Shown: positions 1-6,309 of the stretch, one piece after another
Numbering within the stretch: the first letter of the stretch is position 1
Layout of the letters: every line of letters starts with the position of its first letter
Assembly: GCA_029939445.1 (NCBI GenBank)
Contig: JAOZSY010000092.1
Coordinates: forward strand, 1-9,576
Length of the DNA: 9,576 bases
Direction: 5' to 3'
Origin: Bacteroidales bacterium
GTDB taxonomy: Bacteria; Bacteroidota; Bacteroidia; Bacteroidales; UBA1556
Program-made: the position numbers and the translations under genes
Notes under the pieces: generated by a model
The model's database searches: none
What the model saw: the letters and a program-made list of their open reading frames with translations, nothing else
What the model was told of the DNA's origin: nothing

Positions 1-83
1 ATAATTCTAATCATTCCATCGCCAATACCCTTTCACTTTCATTTTTTTCTTGATAAAAAACCGAAATAAAAAAATATTAGCAT

Positions 84-109
84 TCTATTTACTTCACTTA
101 GCAAATAGA
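84..109 (-). terminator. Weak candidate terminator downstream of the DUF3570 gene
   Basis: TCTATTT (84-90) and AAATAGA (103-109) form a 7-bp, A/T-rich stem with a 12-base loop, about 26 bp past the DUF3570 stop codon on the minus strand. A seven-T run follows only about 12 bases after the stem, so it is a poor intrinsic terminator by sequence. The rest of 1-134 shows no gene. Confidence 0.25.
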
Positions 110-134
110 CAAGAGCGAATAATTTATAATTGTT

Positions 135-1640
135 TTACTTTATAACTAATGTAATTCCTAGTGAAACAACATGAGCATCAAATTCAATATTTCGCCTATA
201 ATAATTATAATCCAGGCTTAGGCTCTTAAAGGCAATTTTCCACAAATGTAGTTTTGCAAACCCATCCTTATACTTTACTCCCAAGCCATATTGATTAGAA
301 CTAAATTGTGACAAATCATAATCTGAAGTATAATACGAATCTGTTGATAAGTGCTTATTATAAGGAGCAAAATACGTTGCCGCCGATTGATTATAAAATC
401 TATAGCTAGGATACAGGGTCCAGCTATGATTCAACTTTATTGGCAATTCAATCTTTACCGTATTTGAATTTATTCCCCAATCATCAAAATAATATCTATA
501 GTATAGTTTAAGTATAAATCTCTTATTAAGGTAGTAACTAAACCTAGCACCAAGAGGGAATTTCATTCTGCTAGATGGCAATCTCTCTATATCGTCGGCC
601 AAATGATATACATCTGTATTCTGTGTATAATTATAAACATAAACACTTGATGGATTTCCAATAAAATAATTACTCTTATCGTCAAAATATACTCTTTGCA
701 TGGGATTTGCCAGCCATCCGAATTGATAAGTCGGTTCCACAAAGAAGGAAACCTGAGCTCTTTTACTCAAAATCTGAGCTAAACTCATGGAAAGAGCTAC
801 GGTATTTCTACGTTCATCATCAATGGCTGCAGTATTTGGCGACCATACCTTAGGACCATCTTTATCTATTGGATTACCATTTTTGTCTAGAATAACGGCA
901 TATTCAAAAAATCCTTCATCCAAATCTCCATTAAGATCAGCATAATGATTCAACTCTGCAGGATATTGAGGGTTCCATTTATCAAAAAATACATTTCCTT
1001 TAAAGGCTAATTCAGTATTTTTTGAATTAAGAAACCTAGTATAGCCCAAGGATATTCCCAAAGAACTATAATCATATTCCTTAGCTGCACTAAAACCTAC
1101 TGAGTATATATTATTTCTATCGTCAGAATAATGACTATAGGCAATATTTCCTCCAAACCAAATATCATCTTTAGCATCGGAAGAAGATGCTACCCATGGC
1201 GAATTTGCTATAACTTTATTATCATCGCCGGGATCTCCTCCTGATGAAGCGCCAGAAGAAATACGTTTCTTACCACCGCCGTCATTGCTGTCATCTGATG
1301 CGCTAGAAAATGGATTTAAATTACTTGATGAAGCAGAGCTATATGCCGAAATAGTGGCATCTATAGATAAAATATCATCATCGGTTAACGGAATTGCAAC
1401 GCTTATACTAGTAGCAAAATTTGTTAGCTCCTCTGTTCCAATTCCTCCACTTACAGCGGCATTTGCTCCTTGCTGTTTATAAAAACTTGAGAGAATATCT
1501 ATTTCTGCATTATCGAGCACTCTAAGTTTAAAGATTGTATCTGTGGCAGAAGAAGAGCTACTATCACTTTCTACCTTTTGAGCTTGCGCTATTATAGAAT
1601 TGTAGCTGAGCAGTAATAATATGACTATGATAATTTTCAT
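135..1640 (-). CDS. DUF3570 outer-membrane beta-barrel protein
   Basis: This 501-residue envelope protein has an N-terminal signal peptide (hydrophobic residues 3-18, likely cleaved near AQA at 18-20). Its body is rich in alternating aromatic/polar strands typical of an outer-membrane beta-barrel. I assign it to DUF3570 from remembered family signatures: the strand YYRYYFDDWGINSNT (380-394), followed by SYRFYNQSAATYF (412-424), the SDYDLSQFSSNQYGLGVKY block (439-457), and a C-terminal strand ending SLGITLVIK. Residues 98-155 form a Ser/Asp/Gly-rich, low-complexity insert, probably a loop. Two Asp/Asn-rich loops (235-242 and 252-262) resemble calcium-binding turns. It is the last gene of the apbE-DUF4266-DUF3570 cluster and starts 1 bp after the DUF4266 stop codon, so translation is probably coupled. 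The biochemical function is unknown. A transport or scaffold role in the outer membrane is inference. Confidence 0.88.
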   Translation of the reverse strand: MKIIIVILLLLSYNSIIAQAQKVESDSSSSSATDTIFKLRVLDNAEIDILSSFYKQQGANAAVSGGIGTEELTNFATSISVAIPLTDDDILSIDATISAYSSASSSNLNPFSSASDDSNDGGGKKRISSGASSGGDPGDDNKVIANSPWVASSSDAKDDIWFGGNIAYSHYSDDRNNIYSVGFSAAKEYDYSSLGISLGYTRFLNSKNTELAFKGNVFFDKWNPQYPAELNHYADLNGDLDEGFFEYAVILDKNGNPIDKDGPKVWSPNTAAIDDERRNTVALSMSLAQILSKRAQVSFFVEPTYQFGWLANPMQRVYFDDKSNYFIGNPSSVYVYNYTQNTDVYHLADDIERLPSSRMKFPLGARFSYYLNKRFILKLYYRYYFDDWGINSNTVKIELPIKLNHSWTLYPSYRFYNQSAATYFAPYNKHLSTDSYYTSDYDLSQFSSNQYGLGVKYKDGFAKLHLWKIAFKSLSLDYNYYRRNIEFDAHVVSLGITLVIK

Positions 1641-1641
1641 A

Positions 1642-1857
1642 CTAATTGCAACCGCAGCCCCCTACTGACTTTACTCCTTTAGCTCCTGAACTTCCCTCTC
1701 TATAATTATGGAATTTTGTAGAAAAATTATTTGCCTTCCTATCATTAAGAACCATATCTGGATCATTAAGATCAATTTTCTCATTATTTTCTACCACTTT
1801 ACAAGAAGTAATAGAGAATAATAAACCGAAAAATATAAGAAATAATTTATTTTTCAT
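1642..1857 (-). CDS. DUF4266 small lipoprotein with C-terminal GCGCN
   Basis: This is a 71-residue lipoprotein. A Lys-containing n-region and a hydrophobic stretch (5-14) lead to a lipobox ITSC with the lipidated Cys at residue 19, so the mature protein has about 53 residues. The mature part contains an Asp/Asn-rich middle (26-43, with the DPDMVLND segment), then the REGSSGA block (53-59) and a terminal Gly-Gly-Cys-Gly-Cys-Asn. As I recall the family, this tail is the hallmark of DUF4266, where it sits at the extreme C-terminus. The gene overlaps the end of apbE by 11 bp, and DUF3570 starts 1 bp after its stop codon. The two closely spaced cysteines could bind metal, form a disulfide, or carry a modification; none of this is established. 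Position +2 after the lipidated Cys is Lys rather than Asp, but Bacteroidota outer-membrane versus surface sorting cannot be decided here. Confidence 0.87.
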   Translation of the reverse strand: MKNKLFLIFFGLLFSITSCKVVENNEKIDLNDPDMVLNDRKANNFSTKFHNYREGSSGAKGVKSVGGCGCN

Positions 1858-2830
1858 TTATATGGATGTTTTCAGATGTAAAAATACTACCTTTTTCATC
1901 AATAATAATGCAATCTATATTAGGTAACTGATTTACCCTATCAATACCTATTTCTACTCCCATTACAAATATGGAAGTTGCCAGCGCATCGGCTAACTCT
2001 GCACTGGAAGCAAATACACTCACGCTAATAATTCCCGATGCGGGATAGCCTGTTTTGGGATTTATTATATGAGAATACCTTTTCCCATTAAAGCTTACAA
2101 ACTTTTCGTAATCGCCCGATGTTACTACAGCTCTATTGGAAATTGGTACTATAGCAAAAGCTCTATTCTTATTCATAGGGTTTGTAATTGCAATAGTCCA
2201 ATCTTCACCATTGGCATTCTTTCCCCAAGTATTCATATCGCCAGAAGCGTTAATAATTCCTGCAACAACGCCTTTACTAATCAATAATTCTTTAGCCCTA
2301 TCAGCAGCATAGCCTTTGCCAATTGCTCCAAAGCCTATTCTCATTTTTTTCTTTTTTAGAAAAACCGTGCTTTTTCCCTTATCAAGAATTATATTTCCAA
2401 AGCCCACCCTAGCAACCGAATTCTCAATATCAACTTCATTGGGCATTTGTTTCATACTGCCGTCAAAATGCCAAACCTTATCCATTGAAGCATAGGTGAT
2501 ATCAAAAGCACCATCAGTAATATTAGAAATAGCAATGGATCGCTGTATTAATTCAAATAGCTCTGTACTTACTTCAACAGGAGCGACTCCTGCATTCATA
2601 TTTATTCTACTGGTTTGAGAATTTTTATCCCATGAAGATATGAGCTTTTCTATTCGCTGAATCTCAGTTACTGCTATATCAATATTCTTAAATGCCGATG
2701 TACTATCAGTATCAACTACTGTAATATCGAAACGACTACCCATAAGAATTATCTTTTTATAAAAAACATCTTGAGCAAGAAAGTCAAGAGTAAGATTTAT
2801 AAATATAATGATAAGCAATAAACTACGCAT
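1847..2830 (-). CDS. apbE: FAD:protein FMN transferase (ApbE family)
   Basis: ApbE enzymes use FAD and Mg2+ to attach FMN covalently to Ser/Thr of extracytoplasmic redox proteins. This 327-residue protein has an N-terminal signal peptide (about 3-19, LDFLAQ, no lipobox Cys), so it is likely a soluble periplasmic form. Family landmarks appear in order: MGSRFDI (30-36), GAFDIT (107-112), GFGAIGKGYAADRA (166-179), NASGDM (194-199), VVTSGDYEKF (235-244), HIINPKTGYP (254-263) and the metal-binding AELADALATS (277-286, Asp 281). All core motifs are intact and the length is normal. The HIINPKTG variant has Asn where many members have Asp. It lies 43 bp downstream of the sigma-factor stop codon and overlaps the DUF4266 gene by 11 bp. 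No NqrB/C-, RnfG- or FMN-bind-type substrate is encoded in the window, so its target is either a neighbour or elsewhere in the genome. Confidence 0.93.
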   Translation of the reverse strand: MRSLLLIIIFINLTLDFLAQDVFYKKIILMGSRFDITVVDTDSTSAFKNIDIAVTEIQRIEKLISSWDKNSQTSRINMNAGVAPVEVSTELFELIQRSIAISNITDGAFDITYASMDKVWHFDGSMKQMPNEVDIENSVARVGFGNIILDKGKSTVFLKKKKMRIGFGAIGKGYAADRAKELLISKGVVAGIINASGDMNTWGKNANGEDWTIAITNPMNKNRAFAIVPISNRAVVTSGDYEKFVSFNGKRYSHIINPKTGYPASGIISVSVFASSAELADALATSIFVMGVEIGIDRVNQLPNIDCIIIDEKGSIFTSENIHINEK

Positions 2831-2873
2831 TAGATCTAAAATTTAAGGATATAAAGGTACTATAAAATCAATA

Positions 2874-3473
2874 CTACATATTGTTTTTATAGTAATAGGA
2901 AAGACTTTTCTGAAGATTTTTCTTTGCTCTATGAATAAGGGATTCTACCGAACTAAGGGTTGTTTCCATTATTTCTGCTATTTCTTTATACGAAAGGTCA
3001 TCATAATTCTTCAGCACAAAAGCTGTCTTTTGATTATCAGCAAGTTTATTAAGTGCAAAGTGCAAAGCCTGTTTATGCTCTTGCTGCACCGAAATTTCTT
3101 CAGGATTACTTTTAGCTTTATCCTTTATTATAAACTCCCGCGTATCATCTCCTGAGAAAAACCTCTGTATACTCAATGCCTTTTTATGTTTTTTATTATT
3201 CCGTATATGATTCAGGCTCTTATTTACGGCAATTCGATAAAGCCATGTGGAAACTTTACTATCACCACGAAAGCTATTTGCGGACTTATATAACTGAATA
3301 AATACATCCTGAGCAATATCTTTTGCATCATCGGCATCGCCAATAATACCAATGCAAGTATTATAAATTATACTTTGATATGTATCCACTATAAACTTGA
3401 AAACAATCTCTCCTTGTCTATTATTAACACCTCCAAGATTATTTAACCCATTTATAAATTGCTCTTCAGTCAT
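2874..3473 (-). CDS. RNA polymerase sigma-70 factor, ECF subfamily
   Basis: This 199-residue protein has the two-domain ECF sigma architecture. Sigma region 2 spans about 25-92, including the DADDAKDIAQDVFIQLYK core-binding helix (46-63) and the -10 recognition segment STWLYRIAVNKSLNHIR (75-91). A charged linker covers about 93-134. Sigma region 4 spans about 135-190, with the helix-turn-helix DLSYKEIAEIMETTLSSVESLIHRAKKNL (159-187). It is the first gene of the minus-strand cluster, is probably co-transcribed with apbE, and may control that cluster and itself. No gene resembling a zinc-finger or membrane anti-sigma factor lies next to it, so how its activity is controlled is unclear. The start at 3473 gives a normal region-2 offset. 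The upstream 177 bp is shared with the divergent HEAT-repeat gene. Confidence 0.93.
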   Translation of the reverse strand: MTEEQFINGLNNLGGVNNRQGEIVFKFIVDTYQSIIYNTCIGIIGDADDAKDIAQDVFIQLYKSANSFRGDSKVSTWLYRIAVNKSLNHIRNNKKHKKALSIQRFFSGDDTREFIIKDKAKSNPEEISVQQEHKQALHFALNKLADNQKTAFVLKNYDDLSYKEIAEIMETTLSSVESLIHRAKKNLQKSLSYYYKNNM

Positions 3474-3514
3474 AAATTTATTACAATTTCAAATTGACCC
3501 TCTCATAATCGTTT

Positions 3515-3522
3515 CAAAAATA
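3515..3522 (-). promoter_or_regulatory. Candidate -7 box for the sigma-factor/apbE operon
   Basis: Read on the minus strand this is TATTTTTG, matching the Bacteroidota housekeeping -7 consensus TAnnTTTG, about 40 bp before the sigma-factor start codon. Possible -33 elements (TTTG) lie upstream, but spaced at about 15 or 23 bp rather than the preferred 19-21. The call therefore rests mainly on the -7 box and the position. Confidence 0.35.
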
Positions 3523-3597
3523 CTATTTAATAGGACACAAAAAGGCAAACAAACTTGCACCTGTATTAAATACCTGATAAAACAAGTAATTTGCGTA

Positions 3598-3629
3598 TTT
3601 GCTTCGCATACTATTTTTTACTAATTTTG
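3598..3629 (+). promoter_or_regulatory. Bacteroidota-type promoter for the HEAT-repeat gene
   Basis: TTTG at 3598-3601 and TAATTTTG at 3622-3629 match the -33 (TTTG) and -7 (TAnnTTTG) elements of the Bacteroidota primary sigma factor, with a 20-bp spacer. The -7 box lies 21 bp before the start codon at 3651, implying a very short leader. This is the best promoter match in the window. Confidence 0.6.
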
Positions 3630-3650
3630 CTTTACATTAACTAAACTTAT

Positions 3651-3953
3651 ATGAATATTTCTATTGCAAAGGTAAAAAGATGGGAGAAAGAGCAAAACCT
3701 TTCGAAACTAATACAAGCATTACAAACAAATGATGATGATATACGCAGTACTATCTGTTTAATCTTAGGGAGGTTCAATTCTGGCGAAGCATTTACTGCT
3801 TTACAATATATAGAAAAACATGATGATAATGAATTTGTGAAACTTTCTGCTAGCAAATCATTAAAACATATAATTACTCAAATAGATTTTACACCTCTTG
3901 AGATTACTTCACAAGAAGAGCAGCTTATGGGTTATAATCCTATACTAGCATAA
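3651..3953 (+). CDS. Small HEAT-repeat protein
   Basis: This 100-residue protein has no signal peptide or membrane segment, so it is probably cytoplasmic. Two helical repeats of HEAT type are visible. The first is around 13-42 (LSKLIQALQTNDDDIRSTICLILGRF spans the helix-turn-helix core), and the second is around 45-76 (ALQYIEKHDDNEFVKLSASKSLKHI). In each, a short acidic turn (NDDD, HDDNE) precedes a helix starting with a hydrophobic residue and Arg or Lys. Such repeats generally mediate protein-protein contacts; no partner can be named. It has its own promoter and terminator, so it is a single-gene unit, divergent from the sigma-factor operon. A regulatory link to that operon is conceivable only from position. 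Confidence 0.75.
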   Translation: MNISIAKVKRWEKEQNLSKLIQALQTNDDDIRSTICLILGRFNSGEAFTALQYIEKHDDNEFVKLSASKSLKHIITQIDFTPLEITSQEEQLMGYNPILA

Positions 3954-3978
3954 AAACACAAAACCATTACAATATTTT

Positions 3979-4011
3979 AAGTCGTATTTAATAAATAATA
4001 CGACTTTTTTT
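3979..4011 (+). terminator. Intrinsic terminator after the HEAT-repeat gene
   Basis: AAGTCGTATT (3979-3988) and AATACGACTT (3997-4006) form a perfect 10-bp stem with an 8-base loop. The 3' arm runs into seven T residues (4005-4011). It lies 25 bp after the stop codon and isolates the HEAT-repeat gene from rocD. Confidence 0.85.
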
Positions 4012-4082
4012 ATTGACAAAAAATCGTATTAATTTGTATTAATTTTTAACAGAAAATCATATAATCATAATAAAAAAAAATC

Positions 4083-4090
4083 TACATTTG
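4083..4090 (+). promoter_or_regulatory. Candidate -7 box for rocD
   Basis: TACATTTG matches TAnnTTTG and lies 47 bp before the rocD start, downstream of the preceding terminator. No convincing TTTG -33 element sits 19-21 bp upstream, where the DNA is an A/T-rich run. The call relies on the -7 box and context. Confidence 0.42.
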
Positions 4091-4137
4091 CCCCACTTAG
4101 TTGTAATAACAATAATAATTCAAATAAATATATAGTT

Positions 4138-5358
4138 ATGATTAACAAAATTTCATCAAAAGAAGCAATAGCTTTAGAAGACAAGTACGGCGCACATAAT
4201 TACCACCCACTAGAAGTAGTTTTAGAAAGAGGTGAAGGACATAAGGTATGGGATACTGAAGGTAAAGAATATTTCGATTTCCTTTCGGCTTATTCAGCAG
4301 TAAACCAAGGACATTGTAATCCTAGAATTGTGAAGGCATTAACTGACCAAGCACAAAAATTAACTCTTACTTCAAGAGCATTTTATAATAATGTATTAGG
4401 ACAATACGAAAAATATATCACTGAGTTTTTTGGATACGACAAGGTATTGCCAATGAACACTGGTGCAGAGGCTGACGAAACTGCTATTAAATTAATCCGT
4501 AAGTGGGGTTATAAGGTAAAAGGTATTCCTCAGAATGAGGCTAAGATAATTGTTGCTGCAGAAAATTTTCATGGTCGTACTATTACAATAATCTCTATGT
4601 CTACAGACCCTGAAGCTCGTAACGACTTTGGACCATATACTCCTGGTTTTATTACTATTCCTTATAATGATTTATCAGCTTTAGAAAAAGAGCTTAAAGA
4701 TCCGAATGTAGCAGGATTCCTAGTAGAGCCGATTCAAGGAGAAGCTGGAGTATTTGTGCCAGACGAAGGATATTTAAAAGGTGCTTATGATTTATGTAAA
4801 GCAGCGAATGTACTATTTGTAGCTGATGAGGTACAAACAGGAATTGCACGTACAGGTAAAATGTTAGCTGTAGATCATGAAGGCGTTCGCCCTGATGTTC
4901 TAATTTTAGGAAAAGCACTTTCTGGTGGAGTTATTCCAGTATCTGCAGTTCTTGCTGATGACGATATTATGCTTACAATTAAACCAGGTGAGCACGGATC
5001 TACTTTTGGTGGATTTCCTCTTGCCGGTGCAGTAGCAATGGAAGCGTTACAAGTAGTTGTTGACGAAAATCTTGCTGAAAAAGCTGAGCATTTAGGAAAA
5101 ATATTCCGTGCAGAGATTGAGAAGATTGACTCTCCAATGATTGAACTTGTACGTGGTAAAGGTTTGTTAAATGCTGTTGTTATAAAGCCTACAAATGGCA
5201 AAACTGCAATGGACGTTTGTATTGCAATGAAAGACAACGGACTTCTTGCTAAGCCTACTCACGATCATATTATTCGCTTTGCTCCACCTCTTGTAATTCC
5301 TGAGGATGAGTTAATGAAAGCAATCGAGATTATTAAGAAAACTATTCTTTCTTTTTAA
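4138..5358 (+). CDS. rocD: Ornithine--oxo-acid aminotransferase
   Basis: This PLP enzyme transfers the delta-amino group of ornithine to 2-oxoglutarate, giving glutamate-5-semialdehyde and glutamate, in arginine/ornithine catabolism and proline interconversion. The 406-residue length is typical. Family motifs seen: YSAVNQGHC (52-60), TLTSRAFYN (76-84), [13 protein letters not shown] (107-119), NFHGRT (143-148), VEPIQGEAG (196-204), ADEVQTG (229-235, Asp 230 for the pyridine nitrogen) and LGKALSGG (257-264, Lys 259 as the PLP Schiff-base lysine). GSTFGG (287-292) would contact the cofactor phosphate. The following residue is Phe 293, where class III aminotransferases usually have Asn (GGNP). 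The gene is monocistronic between two strong terminators, with no arginase or proline genes adjacent. The start at 4138 fits the conserved N-terminal length. Cytoplasmic. Confidence 0.96.
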   Translation: MINKISSKEAIALEDKYGAHNYHPLEVVLERGEGHKVWDTEGKEYFDFLSAYSAVNQGHCNPRIVKALTDQAQKLTLTSRAFYNNVLGQYEKYITEFFGYDKVLPMNTGAEADETAIKLIRKWGYKVKGIPQNEAKIIVAAENFHGRTITIISMSTDPEARNDFGPYTPGFITIPYNDLSALEKELKDPNVAGFLVEPIQGEAGVFVPDEGYLKGAYDLCKAANVLFVADEVQTGIARTGKMLAVDHEGVRPDVLILGKALSGGVIPVSAVLADDDIMLTIKPGEHGSTFGGFPLAGAVAMEALQVVVDENLAEKAEHLGKIFRAEIEKIDSPMIELVRGKGLLNAVVIKPTNGKTAMDVCIAMKDNGLLAKPTHDHIIRFAPPLVIPEDELMKAIEIIKKTILSF

Positions 5359-5379
5359 TATCTTTTCTTGAAATAAAGT

Positions 5380-5414
5380 AAAATCCCCAATAACTGAATT
5401 ATTGGGGATTTTTT
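5380..5414. terminator. Bidirectional intrinsic terminator between convergent genes
   Basis: AAAATCCCCAATAA (5380-5393) and TTATTGGGGATTTT (5399-5412) form a perfect 14-bp stem with the 5-base loop CTGAA. On the plus strand the stem is followed by a T run ending at 5414. On the minus strand the flanking A-rich left arm also supplies T residues. It sits between the rocD stop codon and the stop codon of the convergent gene ending at 5451, so it probably serves both. Confidence 0.92.
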
Positions 5415-5450
5415 GTTTTGGGTAGTCTTATTCTTTACAAAAAACATATT

Positions 5451-5966
5451 TTAAAAAGTATTTCCAATACCTAAAGCTGGCCACATAATTATATTATCTG
5501 ATGCTTCTTTATCGTATGATATTTGCATATTTATATGATAATAAAACCCTCCATTTGGTGCTTGCCTTCTTATACCGAAACTTAAACCAGGGATGAATTG
5601 ATGGGTAATATAATGATAGCCACCATGTGCAGCACCTAACGACCTGAATTTTCTATAAAATGCTAAAGTTGTTAATGCTTTTAGCTCAAAATACATTTTA
5701 TAATCGCCATTCATTTTTTTTATTATCGATATGCTAAATGGTATATAATAAAGTGTATTAGCAGAGTATCTAGTAAAATTATAAAAAATACCAATACGTA
5801 TCGGAAAATTAAGATCCTTATTACTACTCAATAGGTGTTCGTAGTTTACAGAATACAAATATGCAGGGCCTCCTAGTTCAAGATATATATTATTACGAGC
5901 AATATCCTGTGTATTAGCAAATAACGTAAATAATACGGCAATAATAACTAAATAAATCTTTCTCAT
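5451..5966 (-). CDS. Small outer-membrane beta-barrel-like protein, function unknown
   Basis: This 171-residue protein has a signal peptide (Arg-Lys then hydrophobic 4-16, likely cleavage near ANTQ at 17-20). The remainder is rich in amphipathic, aromatic beta-strands: NNIYLELGGPAYLYSVNYEH (25-44), FPIRIGIFYNF (54-64), YKMYFELKAL (89-98), FIPGLSFGIRR (124-134) and GGFYYHINMQISYD (139-152). It ends in an aromatic residue, Phe 171, as expected of an outer-membrane barrel. The LELGGPAYLYSVNYEH opening resembles a common uncharacterised Bacteroidota envelope family, but I cannot give it a functional name. It starts 6 bp after the stop codon of the T9SS-domain fragment and would be transcribed with it if that promoter survives. 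Its size allows about eight strands. Confidence 0.72.
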   Translation of the reverse strand: MRKIYLVIIAVLFTLFANTQDIARNNIYLELGGPAYLYSVNYEHLLSSNKDLNFPIRIGIFYNFTRYSANTLYYIPFSISIIKKMNGDYKMYFELKALTTLAFYRKFRSLGAAHGGYHYITHQFIPGLSFGIRRQAPNGGFYYHINMQISYDKEASDNIIMWPALGIGNTF

Positions 5967-5972
5967 AATTAA

Positions 5973-6266
5973 TTATTCTTTAACAAATTTACCACTAAAT
6001 ACAATCTCTCCATCACTCTCCAATCGAACAAAATAAACTCCTATTTTCAATTCCTGTATATCAACTCTATAATCATTACCAAAGGCAGTGAGTTGTTGTT
6101 GCTTAACTAATGCACCTGAGCTAGAATAAATACTGAGCTCATAATCTTCATTCGGGCTTTGCTCAAAGCGGAGATTGAAGTTATCGGTAGCAGGATTTGA
6201 GTATAAAAGTGGTTTTACTTTTTTAATTACTAAAGTGTTCTTTTCTTCTATTCCTACAGTAAACAT
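5973..6266 (-). CDS. Orphan T9SS type A C-terminal sorting domain (probable 5'-truncated remnant)
   Basis: This 97-residue frame is almost entirely a type IX secretion sorting domain. It shows the LYSNPATDNF motif (21-30, the usual YPNP with Pro replaced by Ser), the strand-rich YELSIYSSSGALVKQQ region (42-57), the LKIGVYFVRLES signature (73-84) and a Lys-containing terminal strand SGKFVKE. Type IX domains normally sit at the end of a long secreted cargo preceded by a signal peptide. Here there is neither. Continuing the frame upstream of the Met gives 16 more codons to a TAG at 6315-6317, and I see no cargo-like coding sequence beyond it. The FTVGIEE lead-in (2-8) looks like the tail of a lost cargo linker. 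It is most likely a leftover from deletion of a larger gene. A short functional exported peptide is the less likely alternative. Confidence 0.72.
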   Translation of the reverse strand: MFTVGIEEKNTLVIKKVKPLLYSNPATDNFNLRFEQSPNEDYELSIYSSSGALVKQQQLTAFGNDYRVDIQELKIGVYFVRLESDGEIVFSGKFVKE

Positions 6267-6309
6267 TCCCGGGGCATTAGTATTATGTAAGCTTAATAGA
6301 AATATTTGA

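Noticed and set aside
1..134. Coding sequence at the left edge
   Set aside because: Only an 11-codon minus-strand frame is visible near 1-45, with no support. The stretch is A/T-rich intergenic DNA.
1285..1482. Plus-strand frame opposite the Ser-rich part of the DUF3570 gene
   Set aside because: It is an antisense shadow of a well-supported gene, with no recognisable domain and no promoter. The same applies to the other opposite-strand frames within apbE, the sigma-factor gene, rocD and gcvP.
1533..1565. SSSATDT in the N-terminal region of the DUF3570 protein (29-35) as an ApbE acceptor site
   Set aside because: The preceding Asp (26) is one residue too far from the A-T pair for the D-x-x-(S/T)-G-A-T spacing, and the Gly is missing. 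It sits in a Ser run just after the signal peptide.
2852..2859. Minus-strand TACCTTTA as a separate -7 box for apbE
   Set aside because: It matches seven of eight positions but has no -33 element at the proper distance. Co-transcription with the sigma-factor gene is simpler.
4875..5237. 120-codon minus-strand frame inside rocD
   Set aside because: It lies antisense to conserved RocD catalytic sequence. Its composition (Ser/Ala/Pro-rich) reflects reversed codons rather than a protein family.
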